From Amyelois transitella (lineage: Eukaryota; Arthropoda; Insecta; Lepidoptera; Pyralidae): a DNA stretch of 64,000 bases. The notes under the pieces were generated by a model. It was given only the letters and a program-made list of their open reading frames with translations. It did not search any database and was not told where the DNA came from. Shown in pieces: positions 12,086-25,269 of the stretch. Both the position numbers and the translations under genes were made by a program. The stretch covers positions 6,969,001 through 7,033,000 of the forward strand of contig NC_083516.1 in NCBI RefSeq assembly GCF_032362555.1. The letters are read 5' to 3'. The first letter of the stretch is position 1; each line of letters opens with the position of its first letter.

Positions 12086-14984
12086 TTCATTTTAATTAAT
12101 AAATAGTAGAACAGTACAAAACAATCGTATAGTGTGTTAGGTGATGTAAATAATTCTCCCTTGGCTTGCTAGAGTTGACCTCGGCTGCATCTTTATTTAA
12201 GTTGCATACACTTGCGCATGCGCACGTACCGCGGCCGCAAGACAAGATGCAATCTCTCTGCTTTATGCGCGAGCCGACGCAGTTTATTGCCAACCCTAAT
12301 AGAATTATAAATATAAAGCCTTATCTCTGGATTCTCTTTGTTGTATAATTAGCTTGCACTTCGAATATTAAATTGACCTGAAAATGAATATTTTTTATGC
12401 GACCATATTACTCTTTTATTTATCCAACAGAACTTTTTTTATATTACAACTATTAGAACTTATTTTTAATAATTACGCTACGTATAGCTCAACTTGAGTA
12501 ATAGTCCAATATTAAAGTTAAGCTCCCTTAAAAAAAGGGAAAGGAGGCTTTGATTTTTTTTAAATTGACATGGTCAGCAGACCATTAAATCCTAAAGAAT
12601 TTCCTACAAAATACAAAAGGAGGCCTGCTATAAAATACATATTCACACGAAATCGAAATTAGCTGTCTTCGCGAATGGACAATCCAAGTCTTCGAGCACA
12701 TTAAACGTTTCCATATTTGGCCCTGCCTTAACCATTACGGTTAAACGTCTGATCTTAAAAATGCTACATTAAGGACGATGCAGTCGACTGCATTTACATA
12801 AACAGCCGTCGTGACACCGCGAGACGTAGAAAACAATATCCAGACATCGAGGTCCTATTTACCATAGAGTGCACATTTGCCTTTAAGTCTTATAGCTAGA
12901 GGCGAGGTAAAGCTTTGGATTCGGTAAGTTTTGGAATGGATTGGATTAGTTACCTACTAATCCCAATAGCAGCAATAGGATCATGTTGGTAAGACGTAAA
13001 TCGATAAGTGACTGACTTTCCCACAATTATAATTGCCCTGTATATGTATATACAATATATATTTATTAAATCATTGGCATAGTGTCACGAAGCGCCAGGT
13101 GAATGAAAGAAGCGTCACTCCAATTGATCATTCCTGACTACTGTATTCCACTAGGAAATGCGCACTCGCACAAAGACGGACGACCTAGCTCTGTGCAACA
13201 CATACACTAGTGGCCAGTCGAGTCCGGGCACGTACCGAATCTCCATGTATATTGCACGGTACTGCATCTTGGTAAATTTAGCTGAACTGCGGTACCGCTG
13301 CACGAAAAAGTACACAAATACATAGATATTTATTTTTGATGGCAGACAATGTAAAGAAAAACATTAAAAAGAAAATTTATTAAAATTGCTTTATCTTACC
13401 GTATTTTATTTTATTTTTTTCTAAATTAGTTGACAATGGCTCTATTTGAGAATTTAGCACCGTTTTTTATTAAGCTCTAAATAAATAATACAGCATAACT
13501 TTTGTCAATGCACACGCATAGTTAGGAATTAGTTTAGTTAGCTTTTGCTTTGATAAATAACATAGAACACAGCTTTTAGTGCAGACTTAAAATATTCAAC
13601 ACACAAACAACGATAGTTATTTAAGACAAATGATAACAAATTATATTTATTAAAAAAAATAAACTTATGAGCTTTAAGCTGTACCACTACATTCTATCAA
13701 ACACTCTTCATATCTCGCTTCACCTCGTACAGCCGTACAAAAGATCTCAACGATACATAAACAGTAAACAGCTTGTTATAGCGACCTCACGCATCCTGTA
13801 GGCCCCAGAGTCACGCGTGTCAGACTCGTGCGAGGTCATAATAACTCAGAAAATAAACAAAATAAAGCCGACACAAAATTAAGTGAGCGCTGTGGGCAAA
13901 AACACGCTACCTGCGACTGCGCATCGCGTCATTTTGGGACTGCAGCGTCATTGATCTATATTATTATTTAAGCTGGATAAAATGTGCATCACCTAATGAA
14001 TATTGCTTTTGAATTACTAATTAGAATATTTATAACTGGTATTTTTTTTAAACATACATGTCCTTTAACGACTAACGAAAACATATCATAAGTATTTCTT
14101 ACTACTTTTTCAATGAAATAAGTAATTTGAAACTAGACTCCTATATTCTCAACTCAAACAATATTTGGGCGGGACTCGGGAGAGCTTTTATCTTCTAATG
14201 TTCTATTGAAATTTAGTTCTAATGACTACTTGAAATAAAAAATATGATTAAGGTAAATTTAATAGGAAAATGTTTCCTGTGCTCACTTACTCTTATATTT
14301 TCTGACATAAAACATATAGATAAACTCATATTGCACCAAAGGAAAAAGAAATAGAAAAAAACACAGGTTATTAGGTACCAAGGCAGACTTATCGCTCAAA
14401 CAATCTCTTCCCGTCCACCTTAGGGTTGGAGGAAACTACAAAATATAAAAGTGATTGGCATAAGTAAGCGAGTTGGGGTCTGCATAAGCGAAGAATAATC
14501 TTCAATGAATGCTCTAAAGTGATTTTAGTTTAACCACCTCATTATCTTTTCGAGTAAATTTTATTGTCTTGTCTATTTATAAATACTTGTCAGTAGCACA
14601 CAATGTTAAGCTTTGCCGCCTACTTCGTCTAACCAAGAGCCGCCAAAGCGTCAACACGCCATGACAGAGATAAATTATACAGGCCTTGTGAGGAGAACAG
14701 AAAGGAAAAATCCCTTCTAAGCTAAGGGTTATGTCAAAGGCGGCTGGTAGCCCAAACAAGTTATTTAAATTCGGTGGTCGGGATCCTACGCCTACGTGCC
14801 TCCGACGCAATCTTCGAGTCTCATTTGATTTTTTGACTGAAAATAAACGGGTATTAGGTTGCACCTAATCGTTATAACTCGTTGCAACCGTGGCACATAT
14901 TATATCAACTTAAAGTTCTTCCCATATGTTTAAACTGTTACTACAATATAGAATTTGAGCAAATGCAATTTTGAACGCATTGAT

Positions 14985-15180
14985 CCGCGGCCACGGCTCT
15001 AGTGATCAATAAAGTAATCATCGGCAAAGAGTGACCAATTACGCGAGTGTCGACTCATTCGTGCGATCGAAAATTAAAATTTAATTGATGGCGCGCCGCG
15101 ATCGTAACTCGCGGCCGGCGCGCGCCACCCGGTGGCATGCCATTTATGCAAAATAGATTGTAATTCAATTTGCGCCTTTG
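14985..15180. promoter_or_regulatory. Candidate conserved regulatory island, homeodomain/POU motifs
   Basis: GC-rich blocks (GGCGCGCCGCGATCG, CGCGGCCGGCGCGCG) alternate with TTAATTGATGG (from 15081), ATTTATGCAAA (15142-15152) and TAATTCAATT (15161-15170). Such clusters are typical of developmental enhancers. There is no open frame with protein-like content. Confidence 0.3.
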
Positions 15181-15594
15181 TAGTCCGTACTCGTATGAAC
15201 TGAGGCAAAAAGCAATTCAGTTTTAGAAGGTTTTATTTCAGTCTGATGGATTTACCGCTCGCTTCGTATATTTCTCTTTTTGTTAAATGTTTTCTACAAG
15301 AGTTTGATTATCTTTCCTAGAATATGTCACCTTCTTAAAGTAAGCAAGTAATAAGTACTTATTTAGTTAAGTAATAGCTTTTGCGCGAAATTTCCAAAAT
15401 AAAGTAGCCTTTGTTCATAAAATTTACCTGAATGTTTGGAGGAAGTATTCTAAATGTAAGTACAATGGAAGCAGTACCTTCAAAAGTACAGATCATAAAG
15501 ATCAAATTTCTACATGCATTATTGAACATATACCAACTTATTAAATCCAGTCCAGCATTAAGTACCTTTGCAGACAGTAAGAGGCTTATTGACA

Positions 15595-15735
15595 GAGGCT
15601 CACATTGTTTACGCAGTCACTCGTAGCGCTGTACGTCGTGGCGCGGCAAGGGCACCCGTCGCGTCGCGGTTGTTTGTGGAACGCATAAAAGGTCTCCCAT
15701 ATAACGACACGCTAAGTGGCGGGAAACGTGCATCT
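15595..15735. promoter_or_regulatory. Candidate regulatory island
   Basis: This CpG-containing block includes CGTCGTGGCGCGGC, CGTCGCGTCGCGGTTG and GAACGCATAAAAGGTC, the last carrying a caudal/Abd-B-like CATAAA core. The reading frame across it is low complexity. Function is inferred from composition and motifs alone. Confidence 0.2.
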
Positions 15736-17094
15736 CCTCTATATGGCTGCGTAAATGGATCTTTTCAAACGGACTGCTATACGACAATGATTGACTTTTA
15801 AATGGGCATAAACACCGGCAAATGGACGTTTACCTCGATGTTCTTTACCTTTGGCAGGCACGTACGCCTTTCCTCAATTAGTACTCATATGTCTTGAAAA
15901 CTGAGCAGCTTTTTTGTCGAAAAGCGGTGGTCGGGCATGGGTTTCATTTCCACAAAGGATAGCGGGGAGCCTGGCGAAGGTAATTTGTTCGGGATTGTTT
16001 GGCGGCTCGCGTGAATGAATGGTCCAGTGACGCATGCACTTGCACAGCCTCTCTTGCATACGGATGAGATGAATACCGATTGTCCTTTGGTGCTTCAGAT
16101 GTCTAAGCTGGGGATCCAATTATCTTATTCTTTTTGTTCAGGATTGAATTGACGTTTAATTCATTAATTGGCAATATTTCTGACATTTATGTAGACAACA
16201 TAATATTATTACAAAAATAACAGAGATAGAAAATGTCAGTCTATAATACATTTTCACATAGGTAGGTAACCCTTGGTTAATTGCCTGAAATTAATGTTAT
16301 TAAATAACAAATATCAATTTGTTCGTAGAATTATGTTCCATTTATCAATTTACCTTTAAAGGGGCAAACAATTATTCTCATTTTTACTGATTGCTATATT
16401 TAAAATTTTTAATCCATGTATGATCATATCATAAATTACATATTAAATCTTGAAAGTAATGATGTAAAAGTATGATTAAATTGTATGCAATTTACTCTCA
16501 TTGCACGTGGTTATAATTTAATACCTACGGGCTTCTTGAGGTGAAAAATAAGAAGTGAATGGGCTTTTTCAAAAATCGATTAAGAGAGACATGATTAAAG
16601 AGCAAGTTTTTGTTCTCGTTCAGTGCTCCTACCAAATGCAGAGGCGTCCTGTTGAATGTTTGCATACCCAGTGCGCCAATAAAGAAATCCAACTGTAAAT
16701 AATTATATTATGCAGTATCTTTTTGTGAACCGTGACGCTATAATCATTTCCATTCTGCTGTGTTGGCGAGTGGTGTGATACGACGAAATTTATCGATGCG
16801 ATGCGCGGCTGTAGCTCCGGCGACAACACGCGGTGATATTAATGTATCGAATAATTTAAGTGTTAGGTAGTATACCTGCCTTTTATTGCTGCAAAACTTG
16901 AACATGCCATTTTGTATAACCCATTATACTTTAATGTTTATTTATACGACGGCGTATCATATTTGCCTTGGGCAAAACAAATTATTAAACTCTTTTCACA
17001 ATTTTATTCGTTAAAATTGTTTAATAAAATACATTCTAGGCGTTTTAAAAATGTTGTCTTTCCAAGAATAAATGTGTTTGCACAAGTAGCATTG

Positions 17095-17340
17095 GAATGA
17101 ATTATTGGTTCGATTAGTTTTAAAGCGATCTTATCTCGATCAACCTTTTCTGATCGCACGTGAGACGTCTTAATTGAAAGAATCGGCGAAATATTGCAGG
17201 AAACCAGACACGGACATAACTCAGGCAGTCGGTTGCATGGGCGCGCCCACCGACGCGATTTAATTACAAAATCAATAATCGGATTGCGCATTCGAGTTAA
17301 TTGATTGTCTCTCGATACCACACCGTAATCGATGTGCGTG
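17095..17340. promoter_or_regulatory. Candidate enhancer-like island
   Basis: Dense motif content: a GATA site CTTATCT (17130-17136), CACGTGAGACGTC, TTTAATTACAAA near 17260, ATCAATAATC and GTTAATTGATTG (17296-17307), around a GGGCGCGCCC core. The minus frame here is open for 105 codons, but the translation has no recognisable domain and carries the AT-rich signature of the desert. I treat it as non-coding. Confidence 0.3.
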
Positions 17341-18254
17341 CATCTCTACCCTACCTTCGAATAAGCAGAGCAGAAACTTCAGACTTAAGAATAAACAGTT
17401 TATATCAAAGTTTACACAATAAATGAATGCAATGTTCGAATGTATAAATTTATAGGCATTAGCTATATATAATTATGGAAAATGTTGTAATCTCCTTTTG
17501 TGTTCTATAACGGGTGGATTGATTTATTTTTGATGCCTAAATAATTTCTTATAAGTAGAATCAATTTTACACAAAACACGAGCGTTGAATATCGCTTTAG
17601 CTATTAGCAATTTACATTTTTGTAATTTTTTACCCTACTTAGGTATATTCAGGTGATTTATTTCTTAAGAGTAGAGTACCATAGCAGCCTAAACTTGCTG
17701 CACGATATATAAACTCTGTATATGAAAAATTCATGTCCTAAAATTAAAATTTCTATTTGAGAGAAATTTGCTTATATATCAGGCTTTATTACAATTTATG
17801 TTTGAACGGATTCACGGCGCGATTACGAGCGCGTGCGCATCGTGCAATGTGTCCTGCGCTTTTTTGTTGTTATTTTTAAAGATGCGATGTGCGACGCCGA
17901 TAGCTTTGTGCCTAGTGAATAAAAAATAACTCGATTGAAAATACTCGTATAAATATATAGATATTTTTGGAAATGTATTAAGTAAGCCTAGAAATTTACC
18001 AATTTGACCTGTCTTGTTCCCAATGTTCTCCTGATATAGAAATTCGATAGATAGATTTATGAGTTTTTTTCTAGTATTGCAAGAAATATGTAGTTTTCAA
18101 TTGTCAAAATATGTTCCAAAATTATATTTTCTGTTATTTTTTAAAGTCTTTTCTCCTTAAACATACGTAATTAAGTTATGTAATAAAATACAACCTACCA
18201 AACAGAAACATTTTAAAAACAGTTTTTACTCTGTATAACTGTACAGGTTCTGGT

Positions 18255-18470
18255 AAGAAGTGGCCGTTGGAGCTCCGGGTCATTAAAATCACATCAACGG
18301 CAGATAAATTATTTTATTAAATGTCGATTCACACCTTTGGCCCTGGCCAGCGTGTCTAATCGTGGGCCTTGTATGCTTTATGACTTGGGCTATTTGGTTG
18401 CGGTAAAAAAAGATTAAGGTCCCGCAGACCAATACTGCCGCTTTGATATGGTGAGGATTAATTCGTAACC
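18255..18470. promoter_or_regulatory. Candidate regulatory island with T-box half-site
   Basis: A T-box half-site TCACACCT lies at 18329-18336, followed by GGCCCTGGCC and a TCF-like CTTTGATATG near 18441. The block is much less AT-rich than the 500 bp on either side. No coding signal. Confidence 0.3.
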
Positions 18471-18999
18471 GACCACATACACTCTTTGACTAGGGATTTT
18501 TGGTACTTTCACGCATAATCTTACAATTTGTTTATATACCTATTGCGTGCAAAACATAACATTTTCAGATCGAAGTGTACACGTCTCATTTGCAGTAACA
18601 ATTTTTTTGGATTTAAATACAGGCATATTACTTTGAGCTGCGACCTAGGTATACTCGTGTTTTACGACTGCTCAAAACTACGTAAGTACCTACTGGGTCT
18701 CTCTTTATTCAAACAAGTTCCTTAATTCGTGTTGTTTGGTTTCTTTATTGACTTACAAGCTTTTCAAGGACAAAATAAATTTATGTAACTCTTTAATTGA
18801 GAAAAATAGTACGATAAAGTTTAATTGACAACAGGATTTAGTAGACGTTTCATTTAAATTATACTAATTTGGCTGACGTACTTACTGTACTTAAGTTGGT
18901 AAATATCAAAGTCAAACTTTTATTTGCATCATCTGTAGGATGAGATTTGCTGTCTTATTCTATAACTTATTCTCCACTTTTCCAAGGTATTTAATTCAT

Positions 19000-19185
19000 T
19001 GGCGACTAAGACATAGGCTTATAAACTAGGGATGCCTCTTGTAGGCGATGGGGTAGAAACTTGACACTATTTGAATCTCAATTTCATCATAAAGCCATAC
19101 AGCTGAACCTGGCAGTTTTAATCTTTTCAAGACTGTTGGCTCTGTCTACCCCGCAAGGAATATAGACGTGACTATATGTATGTAT
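19000..19185 (+). repeat. SINE family A, 5'-truncated
   Basis: Begins within the GGCGACTAAG segment and continues through GGCGATGGGG, CACTATTTGAATCTCAATTT and TTTTCAAGACTGTTGGCTCT to the tail AATATAGACGTGACTATATG plus TATGTAT. The tail is well preserved. Confidence 0.8.
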
Positions 19186-19257
19186 TTTATTCAAAAAGGG
19201 AACCCGTTCTAAGTAATATAGGTAAGTTCTAATCCTGCTTCGGCCATGTAACGTTCG

Positions 19258-19484
19258 ACGGGTTCTGTGATGCAGCGGTAGTGCGCTTGTCTGTGACACT
19301 GGAGGTCCCGGTTTCGAATCACGGACAGTGCATGATGTGAAACGAACTTTCTCTGATTGTCCTGGGTCTTGGATGTTTATTTGTATAAGTATTCATCATG
19401 AAATATAGAATCGTTGTTACTAATGTCGTACCACAAGCTACGAACTTACTTAGAAGCTTACTCAATATGTCCTGTATATAAAAA
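19258..19484 (+). repeat. SINE family B (tRNA-headed)
   Basis: The tRNA-like head has an A-box-like TGATGCAGCGGTAGTG and a B-box-like GGTTTCGAATCACGG. A tRNA-unrelated body follows (AACTTTCTCTGATTGTCCTG, GGTCTTGGATGTTTAT). The body matches the copies at 35138 and 49244. It lies directly after a family A copy. Confidence 0.75.
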
Positions 19485-20984
19485 AGTACTAAAGTAGACG
19501 TAAATGGCAATAACGCCAGGAAAATAATAATGACTCAACAGTAAATGTCAATTTTCAAAATGTTTCCTATGTGTGCTTCGTCACGGACCTTATATTTAAG
19601 TTTATTTTTTGCAATCAAACCAATTGCATATTAAGACGGTGTAAACCTTATTATCGAATGCTGCATGATCGTATCGCCGTAACATGCACTCATTCTCGTA
19701 AATTTAGATTGCCTATCTTGTTAATTGAAAGCGTCATTCCATACGATAGGAATCTGGTATGAAGTCGATTTATTACTTTAATGATCCATAGATTTGCCTT
19801 GCCTCAGAAAAGTAGCAATTTTTTTGCAAGACAACACCTTCTTTTCTCTTCCTTCTTTGTTCTGCTCTAGCAGATATCTGGTGTTTATCCTTAAACTATT
19901 TTTTTAATTTTACAACAACATCTTTCTCAAGCTATTAGGGATGCACTCGAATGTATTAATCGGATAATTTTAGTCTAAGAGTCAAAAGGCATTTATTCAT
20001 TTCCCGTTTGAAAGTCCAAAAGATAACATTTCTGCTTGAATTGACTTTAAGTACCTTCTTATGGTGACCGCCCACCGTCGGGTCCATGTTCGCAAGCTGA
20101 TTACCGTTGTCTTGTTTTTTGTCCCTGCTGTTCACGGGAACGTAATTAGGTGCGAGGTGCCTGTCTTCCTGTAAATACATAATTATACTCAGCCATGACG
20201 AAATTTTAATGAGCGAAGACGTTTATTTCAAATTAATCTTGATCCATATCATATATATTGAATAGTGGCACATTCTGTGGCTTAAAAAATATTTTATAGT
20301 TACTAGTATTAGTTTTTATTCTAAGTTTGCCAATACATTAATAAAACAAGAACCATGTCTTACTTACATAACAATTTTTTCGTGAAAGCTAAGTGCTCAC
20401 CTAGACCACATAAGAAATCTACTTGCCTAATTACAAGTCAGTCAATCAGTCAGCCAATGTCATCTTGAATAGGCATATTTAGATGCTTAAAAACGTATAA
20501 GTTCTTACTCAGTGATTTCTCACTAAACATTAAAAGTTACCTCATCAATAAATCAGTCATTTATTTGAAAAAAAAATAACTGGGAACTCTATTATCCCCC
20601 GTCGTAATAATATACATAACGGTGACTGTGTGGCCATCGCTTCTTAGACAGGGAGGTAGTAATGCAGTTTGAGGACTAGTTGGAAGATAAGACGATATTT
20701 GACACATAAGCTGATTAATGCCAGGATATATATCCTTCTATGAAAAATAATAATGAATACCCTTTCTCTTACATGGTATTTTTATTTATAATAACATAGC
20801 CATAGATACACCGTAGAAGTACTATCTATAGAGTTATGATTATGACTCACACTCCCGCTCAAAATGCGTCCAAATTACATGAAAACTACTTGAAGCATTT
20901 TTCTTGTAAGTTGTTTTATTTTAAAGTTACATTTGCGCATATTACGGGTTCTCATTTTTGTGATTAAAGACAATATAAGACATT

Positions 20985-21260
20985 ATCGACCTTCTCGCTC
21001 GCCCCTTATTTGTCCTACGCAAGAAATTAATGGCGCCAAAGTGATTGAGTAACCAAAAGACTTTTGATCACATCAAGCTCTCAGACTAGCGAAATGAAAG
21101 TGCGAATGCGCTCGATACTTTATTACTCCATTTACGATGGGAGTAATTGCAAAGAGGAACCTACCTGTCTCATTTTGAAAGGCGAAGGCTTACGACACGT
21201 CTGATGACATGTTATTTTACACAAAATGCGCTTTGTACTCCGGTCCGCAATTTGCGTTAT
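20985..21260. promoter_or_regulatory. Candidate regulatory island with TCF-like motifs
   Basis: AAATTAATGGCGCCAAAG, CTTTTGATCACATCAAGC (from 21061) and GGGAGTAATTGCAAAG sit in a less AT-rich block. The facing TTTGATC/CATCAA pair resembles paired TCF/LEF sites. Inference from motifs only. Confidence 0.25.
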
Positions 21261-21297
21261 GACATTTTGTATTGAGTGGTGTTAGAACCTCGGTAAT

Positions 21298-21328
21298 AAT
21301 AACTAAATAACCCTATTATTTAGTTATT
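21298..21328. repeat. Perfect hairpin, 13-bp arms
   Basis: AATAACTAAATAA is followed by a 5-base loop and its exact reverse complement. No flanking element is recognised. Confidence 0.8.
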
Positions 21329-22017
21329 GAACTGTTTCTAAAAATAACTGTTTTGAAAATTTATCTTTTGAATAATAAGTGGGCTCGGATTTCAAGACGG
21401 TGTAATCCATCTACATATTGGCACTTGTGTGATTATCGCAACTTATTACTTACTTGGTAAAAAAAACTACTAAGGTAGTCAAGTTAGCTTGCACGTAACT
21501 CTATGGCGTTTGATAATAGAGGCTAGTTCACATTTATTTAAGGTAACTTGATATGCTATTGACTGTATAAAGAAAGAACTGTAACTAAAAAAGAATGAAA
21601 GACTAATGATATAATAAAATCAATGTTTTCTGTCTACTATTCATCATCAATTAAAAATGGATGTAATAATGTTCCTTTTTGTTAAATTGTTTTATAACAA
21701 ACAAATAATTACTTCACATTACATCACTGTACTACATACTAATAACATCTTCATCGCTTACTATAATGGTTATAATTATTATTCTTCTCCACCATTATAA
21801 TGGATGTATGAATAGTCTCAATAGTTAATTATGATGTTACCTTCGCGCAAATTAAGTTTTATCGTGAATGCAGTATAGGAACGGATAATTGTTGAAGTAA
21901 TTAGTTTTGAAAATAATGTTATTAAGCTTAATGAATCGCCTATAGACGGCGCTTGAACACAATAACTATCTTGTAGTTTCAATTCACTGTCGATGATTAC
22001 ATTCTTAAGAATCTAAC

Positions 22018-22085
22018 CTCTCTGGAGAGAACCCCGGGATGTGATAAGTTGGGTTTGAATACGAAGTGACTCCCGTTGGATCTTA
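22018..22085 (-). repeat. SINE family C fragment
   Basis: CTCTGGAGAG, CCGGG and GAAGTGACTCCCGTTGGA match in order the non-tRNA end of the element at 48968-49168. The tRNA-like head is absent. Confidence 0.4.
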
Positions 22086-22899
22086 ACTTAACGAAAGAAA
22101 CTTAATTGAAGAAAACTTATTGAATTATGGTTACACATTCAGCGTGCCTAAATGATTTTTCTCACGAAGTGTTATCCCTCGAGAATAAAACTTAACATAC
22201 AGTGTTTCTTAACAGATGAATAAGTTTTTAGTGCTAAATTTTTACCCTTTCACCTCCCACAATTCGGATATTGTACTTACTCTAACAAACCACATAAATA
22301 TACATCAAAATAGGCATCATCTTAACTTATATTTATAATTTACAACATAACTAAGTAATACAAATACTTAGTAAAAAGCGAACTAAAATTCTCAATTACA
22401 GAAGCGATGATCATATCAGCTCTCTTGGTAATAGTCCGTACTTGTTCTAAATTGATTTGATTGCTATCTCGAAATAGAAGCTGTTTGCATGAAATAGATA
22501 ATCTGCGATAAAAGTACCAGTTGTTTTTCTCGCACTGCTGATCAAAGAGAATAAAAAAGGCTATAGACACATGATAGGATCATAAATTAAAATCACCTAT
22601 TTGGTACATCTAGATATAACAGAAAGGGTTGATTTGTGTAGTTTTGTTTAGAGTACTTAGAACCATCCCAAATTTAACAAAATCATGGACATTTTATATC
22701 AAGTATAAGCTAAATTAGTAACAAATATTGTCGTATACACATACTTGCCTCATCCCGCAGTTTATATTAAGTATTATATAGTTTTATACTTACCTCGATC
22801 CTGCATTCTTTTTGTTAGCAAAATCGTCAATTGTTTTATGCAATTGGTTTATGGTTCGTTCGTCAACGTTTCAAACGTTAATTTTTTCAGTTGCTAATG

Positions 22900-23060
22900 A
22901 TAATAAATCCTAATTTCTATTATGCGCGTAACATTGTTGGAAGTCGGGCACCGAATCGCAGTGCAATCTATCAGTGGCATCGATTCAATTAGCAGCGGCC
23001 GAACAATGGCTAATACCGATGGCCAACGCTTCGCTGGAAAAAAGATAAGCGTACAGAAGT
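22900..23060. promoter_or_regulatory. Candidate regulatory island
   Basis: Contains AACATTGTTGG and CGAACAATGGC (Sox-like ACAATGG/ATTGTT cores), ATCGATTCAATTAGC and GATGGCC. Composition is balanced compared with the AT-rich flanks. The minus frame is open but has no domain I recognise. Confidence 0.22.
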
Positions 23061-23934
23061 AAGTACAATAAGGGGGCCATAGCAGAAATATAAACCTCTG
23101 TAGTTTGAGTAAGAGCCAGGGAGAGATGTTGTGAGTTCTTCTCACAATTTTCCCTGAATTGTTTGCCTAAAATCTGGGATGATATGGTATGATGGAATTC
23201 AAGTAACGTATGCTCGTAGGTATACTCTTCTTATCCGCAAGGGATTTGGTGATATGTTCTCCGTGGCACAACCTGAATTATTATTAAAATCTGTGATATT
23301 ATAATATGGTGCAATGGAAATGTTTTCCTTGTTCAACCTTAAATTTCTGTTCAACTGAGCTTATTTTGATGATGATCACAACGTAAACTTCAACACAAAG
23401 TAAATTGTGCTTTTTCTGTGTGATCATGCTGTAGCTCCGTCGCTCACCCGTGACTTTCGAACAATGAACAAATGTGATCCAAACAATTTAATGTAGAACA
23501 ATACACAAATTCAATAACGACCATGCCAATTACACCCTAACTGTAACCAGAAGCCACCTCAAACGAAACGGATTTTGTACGCGCATTGACCGCAGCATAA
23601 TGTTCATTTGATTTACAATTTTAAGAAGATGATGACTCCTCAGGTAATTTTAAATTATTTACGTATCATTACCGGAATGTAAGTAATTTGCGATTACTAG
23701 GCTGTGTCATCGTACATAATTGCAGATAGAGACTACGAATAGGTCTGCATAACGATTAACTACAATATGAAAGTCTCAATCCCATTGATTTCTGGAAATA
23801 GTGTCTTTATAGCGTTTAGTTTCTAAGGCATTGCTGGAGCACGCCTATACCGCTGGACAAGTATGTAGGTATATCAAAATCAGACATTATCGAGGTTTAA
23901 CTATCTTCAAAGCGGTCTTCTTTATACGTCGGGT

Positions 23935-24065
23935 ATACCAGCGGCGCGGCGCAAGGTAAACAGAGCAATCCATAAAGGCGCGTCTGAATTTATCTCCGCC
24001 TCGGCAACTCGACGATTTAATCCTTGGATGAGGCAGCTGCGTCGGCGCGTGGGCGAAACACATTG
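23935..24065. promoter_or_regulatory. Candidate regulatory island with forkhead and GATA motifs
   Basis: GTAAACA (23956-23962) is a forkhead core. AATCCATAAAGGCGC, TTTATCTCC and TTTAATCC follow within 100 bp, in a CpG-containing block. Function is inferred. Confidence 0.25.
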
Positions 24066-24762
24066 ACCTCTAATCTAAGTAGAGTACTAAACTTCATTTT
24101 CCTACATTAATGCCGTAGCTTTTCTTAGAATACTCGTATCCACCAGTATATATTTTTGTACCCTGAAGCAGTACTATGGCTAATGGGTTAGTGGCATCTT
24201 CAATTTCGGCTTCGGCCTAAATACATTTTATACAAGTAATTGCTGCGTTCCCTCTGACTAGAGAACTTGAGTCCAACAAAGCTTTATTTTTGCATAGACG
24301 TGTACAGTTTTTCTAGTTACATTATTTTAACTAATACATTTATCATCTACAAAATAACGTAGTCCGTGATCACCGCCTTTAAAGCGCGTATTAACTTATG
24401 TCAAGCACCGTCGCCTACATGCATCCATACTGATCGTTTTTCACAAAGATACAACCTTTTCACGGTTAACCAAGCCGGCGCAACTGAGTGGCTCTATATG
24501 ACTTTGTCAGAACTCTGGCTTTGACAAAGTAATATCGGTCAGATTGTGTGAGGATTGAGATATTGTACTGTACAGGGTGCTATGCTAAGAATCTCATTGT
24601 GAAGCGTTTTTTACTTGATGCAAGGAATTGACGATGTTTCAAACAAATTTTGATGAATAAAGTAATAATATATGTTATAAATCAACTTGTTGCTTGAAGG
24701 ATTTATATTTTAAATTAAATACAAGTTACTACCCAAGTAACAGTCCCTTCTAAGTTATGTAT

Positions 24763-25050
24763 GTGCCGTGTGGTTCCCGGCAGTGCCATGTGGTTCCCGG
24801 CACCAATACAAAAAAGAATAGGACCACTCATATCTTTCCCATGGATTTCGTAAAAGGCGACTAAGGGATAGGCTTACAAACTTGGGATTCTTATTTAGGT
24901 GATGGGTTAGCAACCTGTCACTATTTGAATCTCTATAGGTACTATCTTATTGTGATTGCCAAATAGCTGAACGTGGCCATTCAGTCATTTCAAGACTGTT
25001 GGCTCTGTCTACCCAACAAGGGCCATAGACGTGACCATATGTATGTATCT
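24763..25050 (+). repeat. SINE family A, full length with duplicated head
   Basis: The head is present twice in tandem (GTGCCGTGTGGTTCCCGGCA, then GTGCCATGTGGTTCCCGGCA). The normal body and the tail CATAGACGTGACCATATG plus TATGTAT follow. Because of the 22-bp duplication it is longer than other copies. Confidence 0.85.
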
Positions 25051-25247
25051 AACTTATGTACTCATATACTATCGACAACTACAGAGAGGGTCATTATTTT
25101 AAGGTACCTTTGTATGACATCTGCTTGCGTAAATTATGCATCTCGGATTTCGAATGTGCCTTTTTTGTTTACCCCACCTTTAAATATAATTTGATTGATG
25201 ATAAATGTTATTTTTTCCTCAATTATAAAATAATCAAGTTTTCTTTT

Positions 25248-25269
25248 GTTTGGCCTTATAAGGCCAAAC
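25248..25269. repeat. Perfect 22-bp palindrome
   Basis: GTTTGGCCTTA is followed without a loop by its exact reverse complement TAAGGCCAAAC. Nothing around it suggests a transposon. Confidence 0.85.

Larger units (their letters stand above)
10641..14984. other. Gene-free stretch
   Basis: No exon is supported. One POU-like palindrome lies near 11.3 kb and one LINE tail at 12.03 kb. Mixed-composition blocks occur at about 12160-12300, 12660-12900 and 13730-13960; they may be conserved non-coding sequence but I cannot show it. Confidence 0.65.

Noticed and set aside
17004-17321. 105-codon minus frame
   Set aside because: No recognisable domain; it overlaps a motif-rich island better explained as regulatory DNA.
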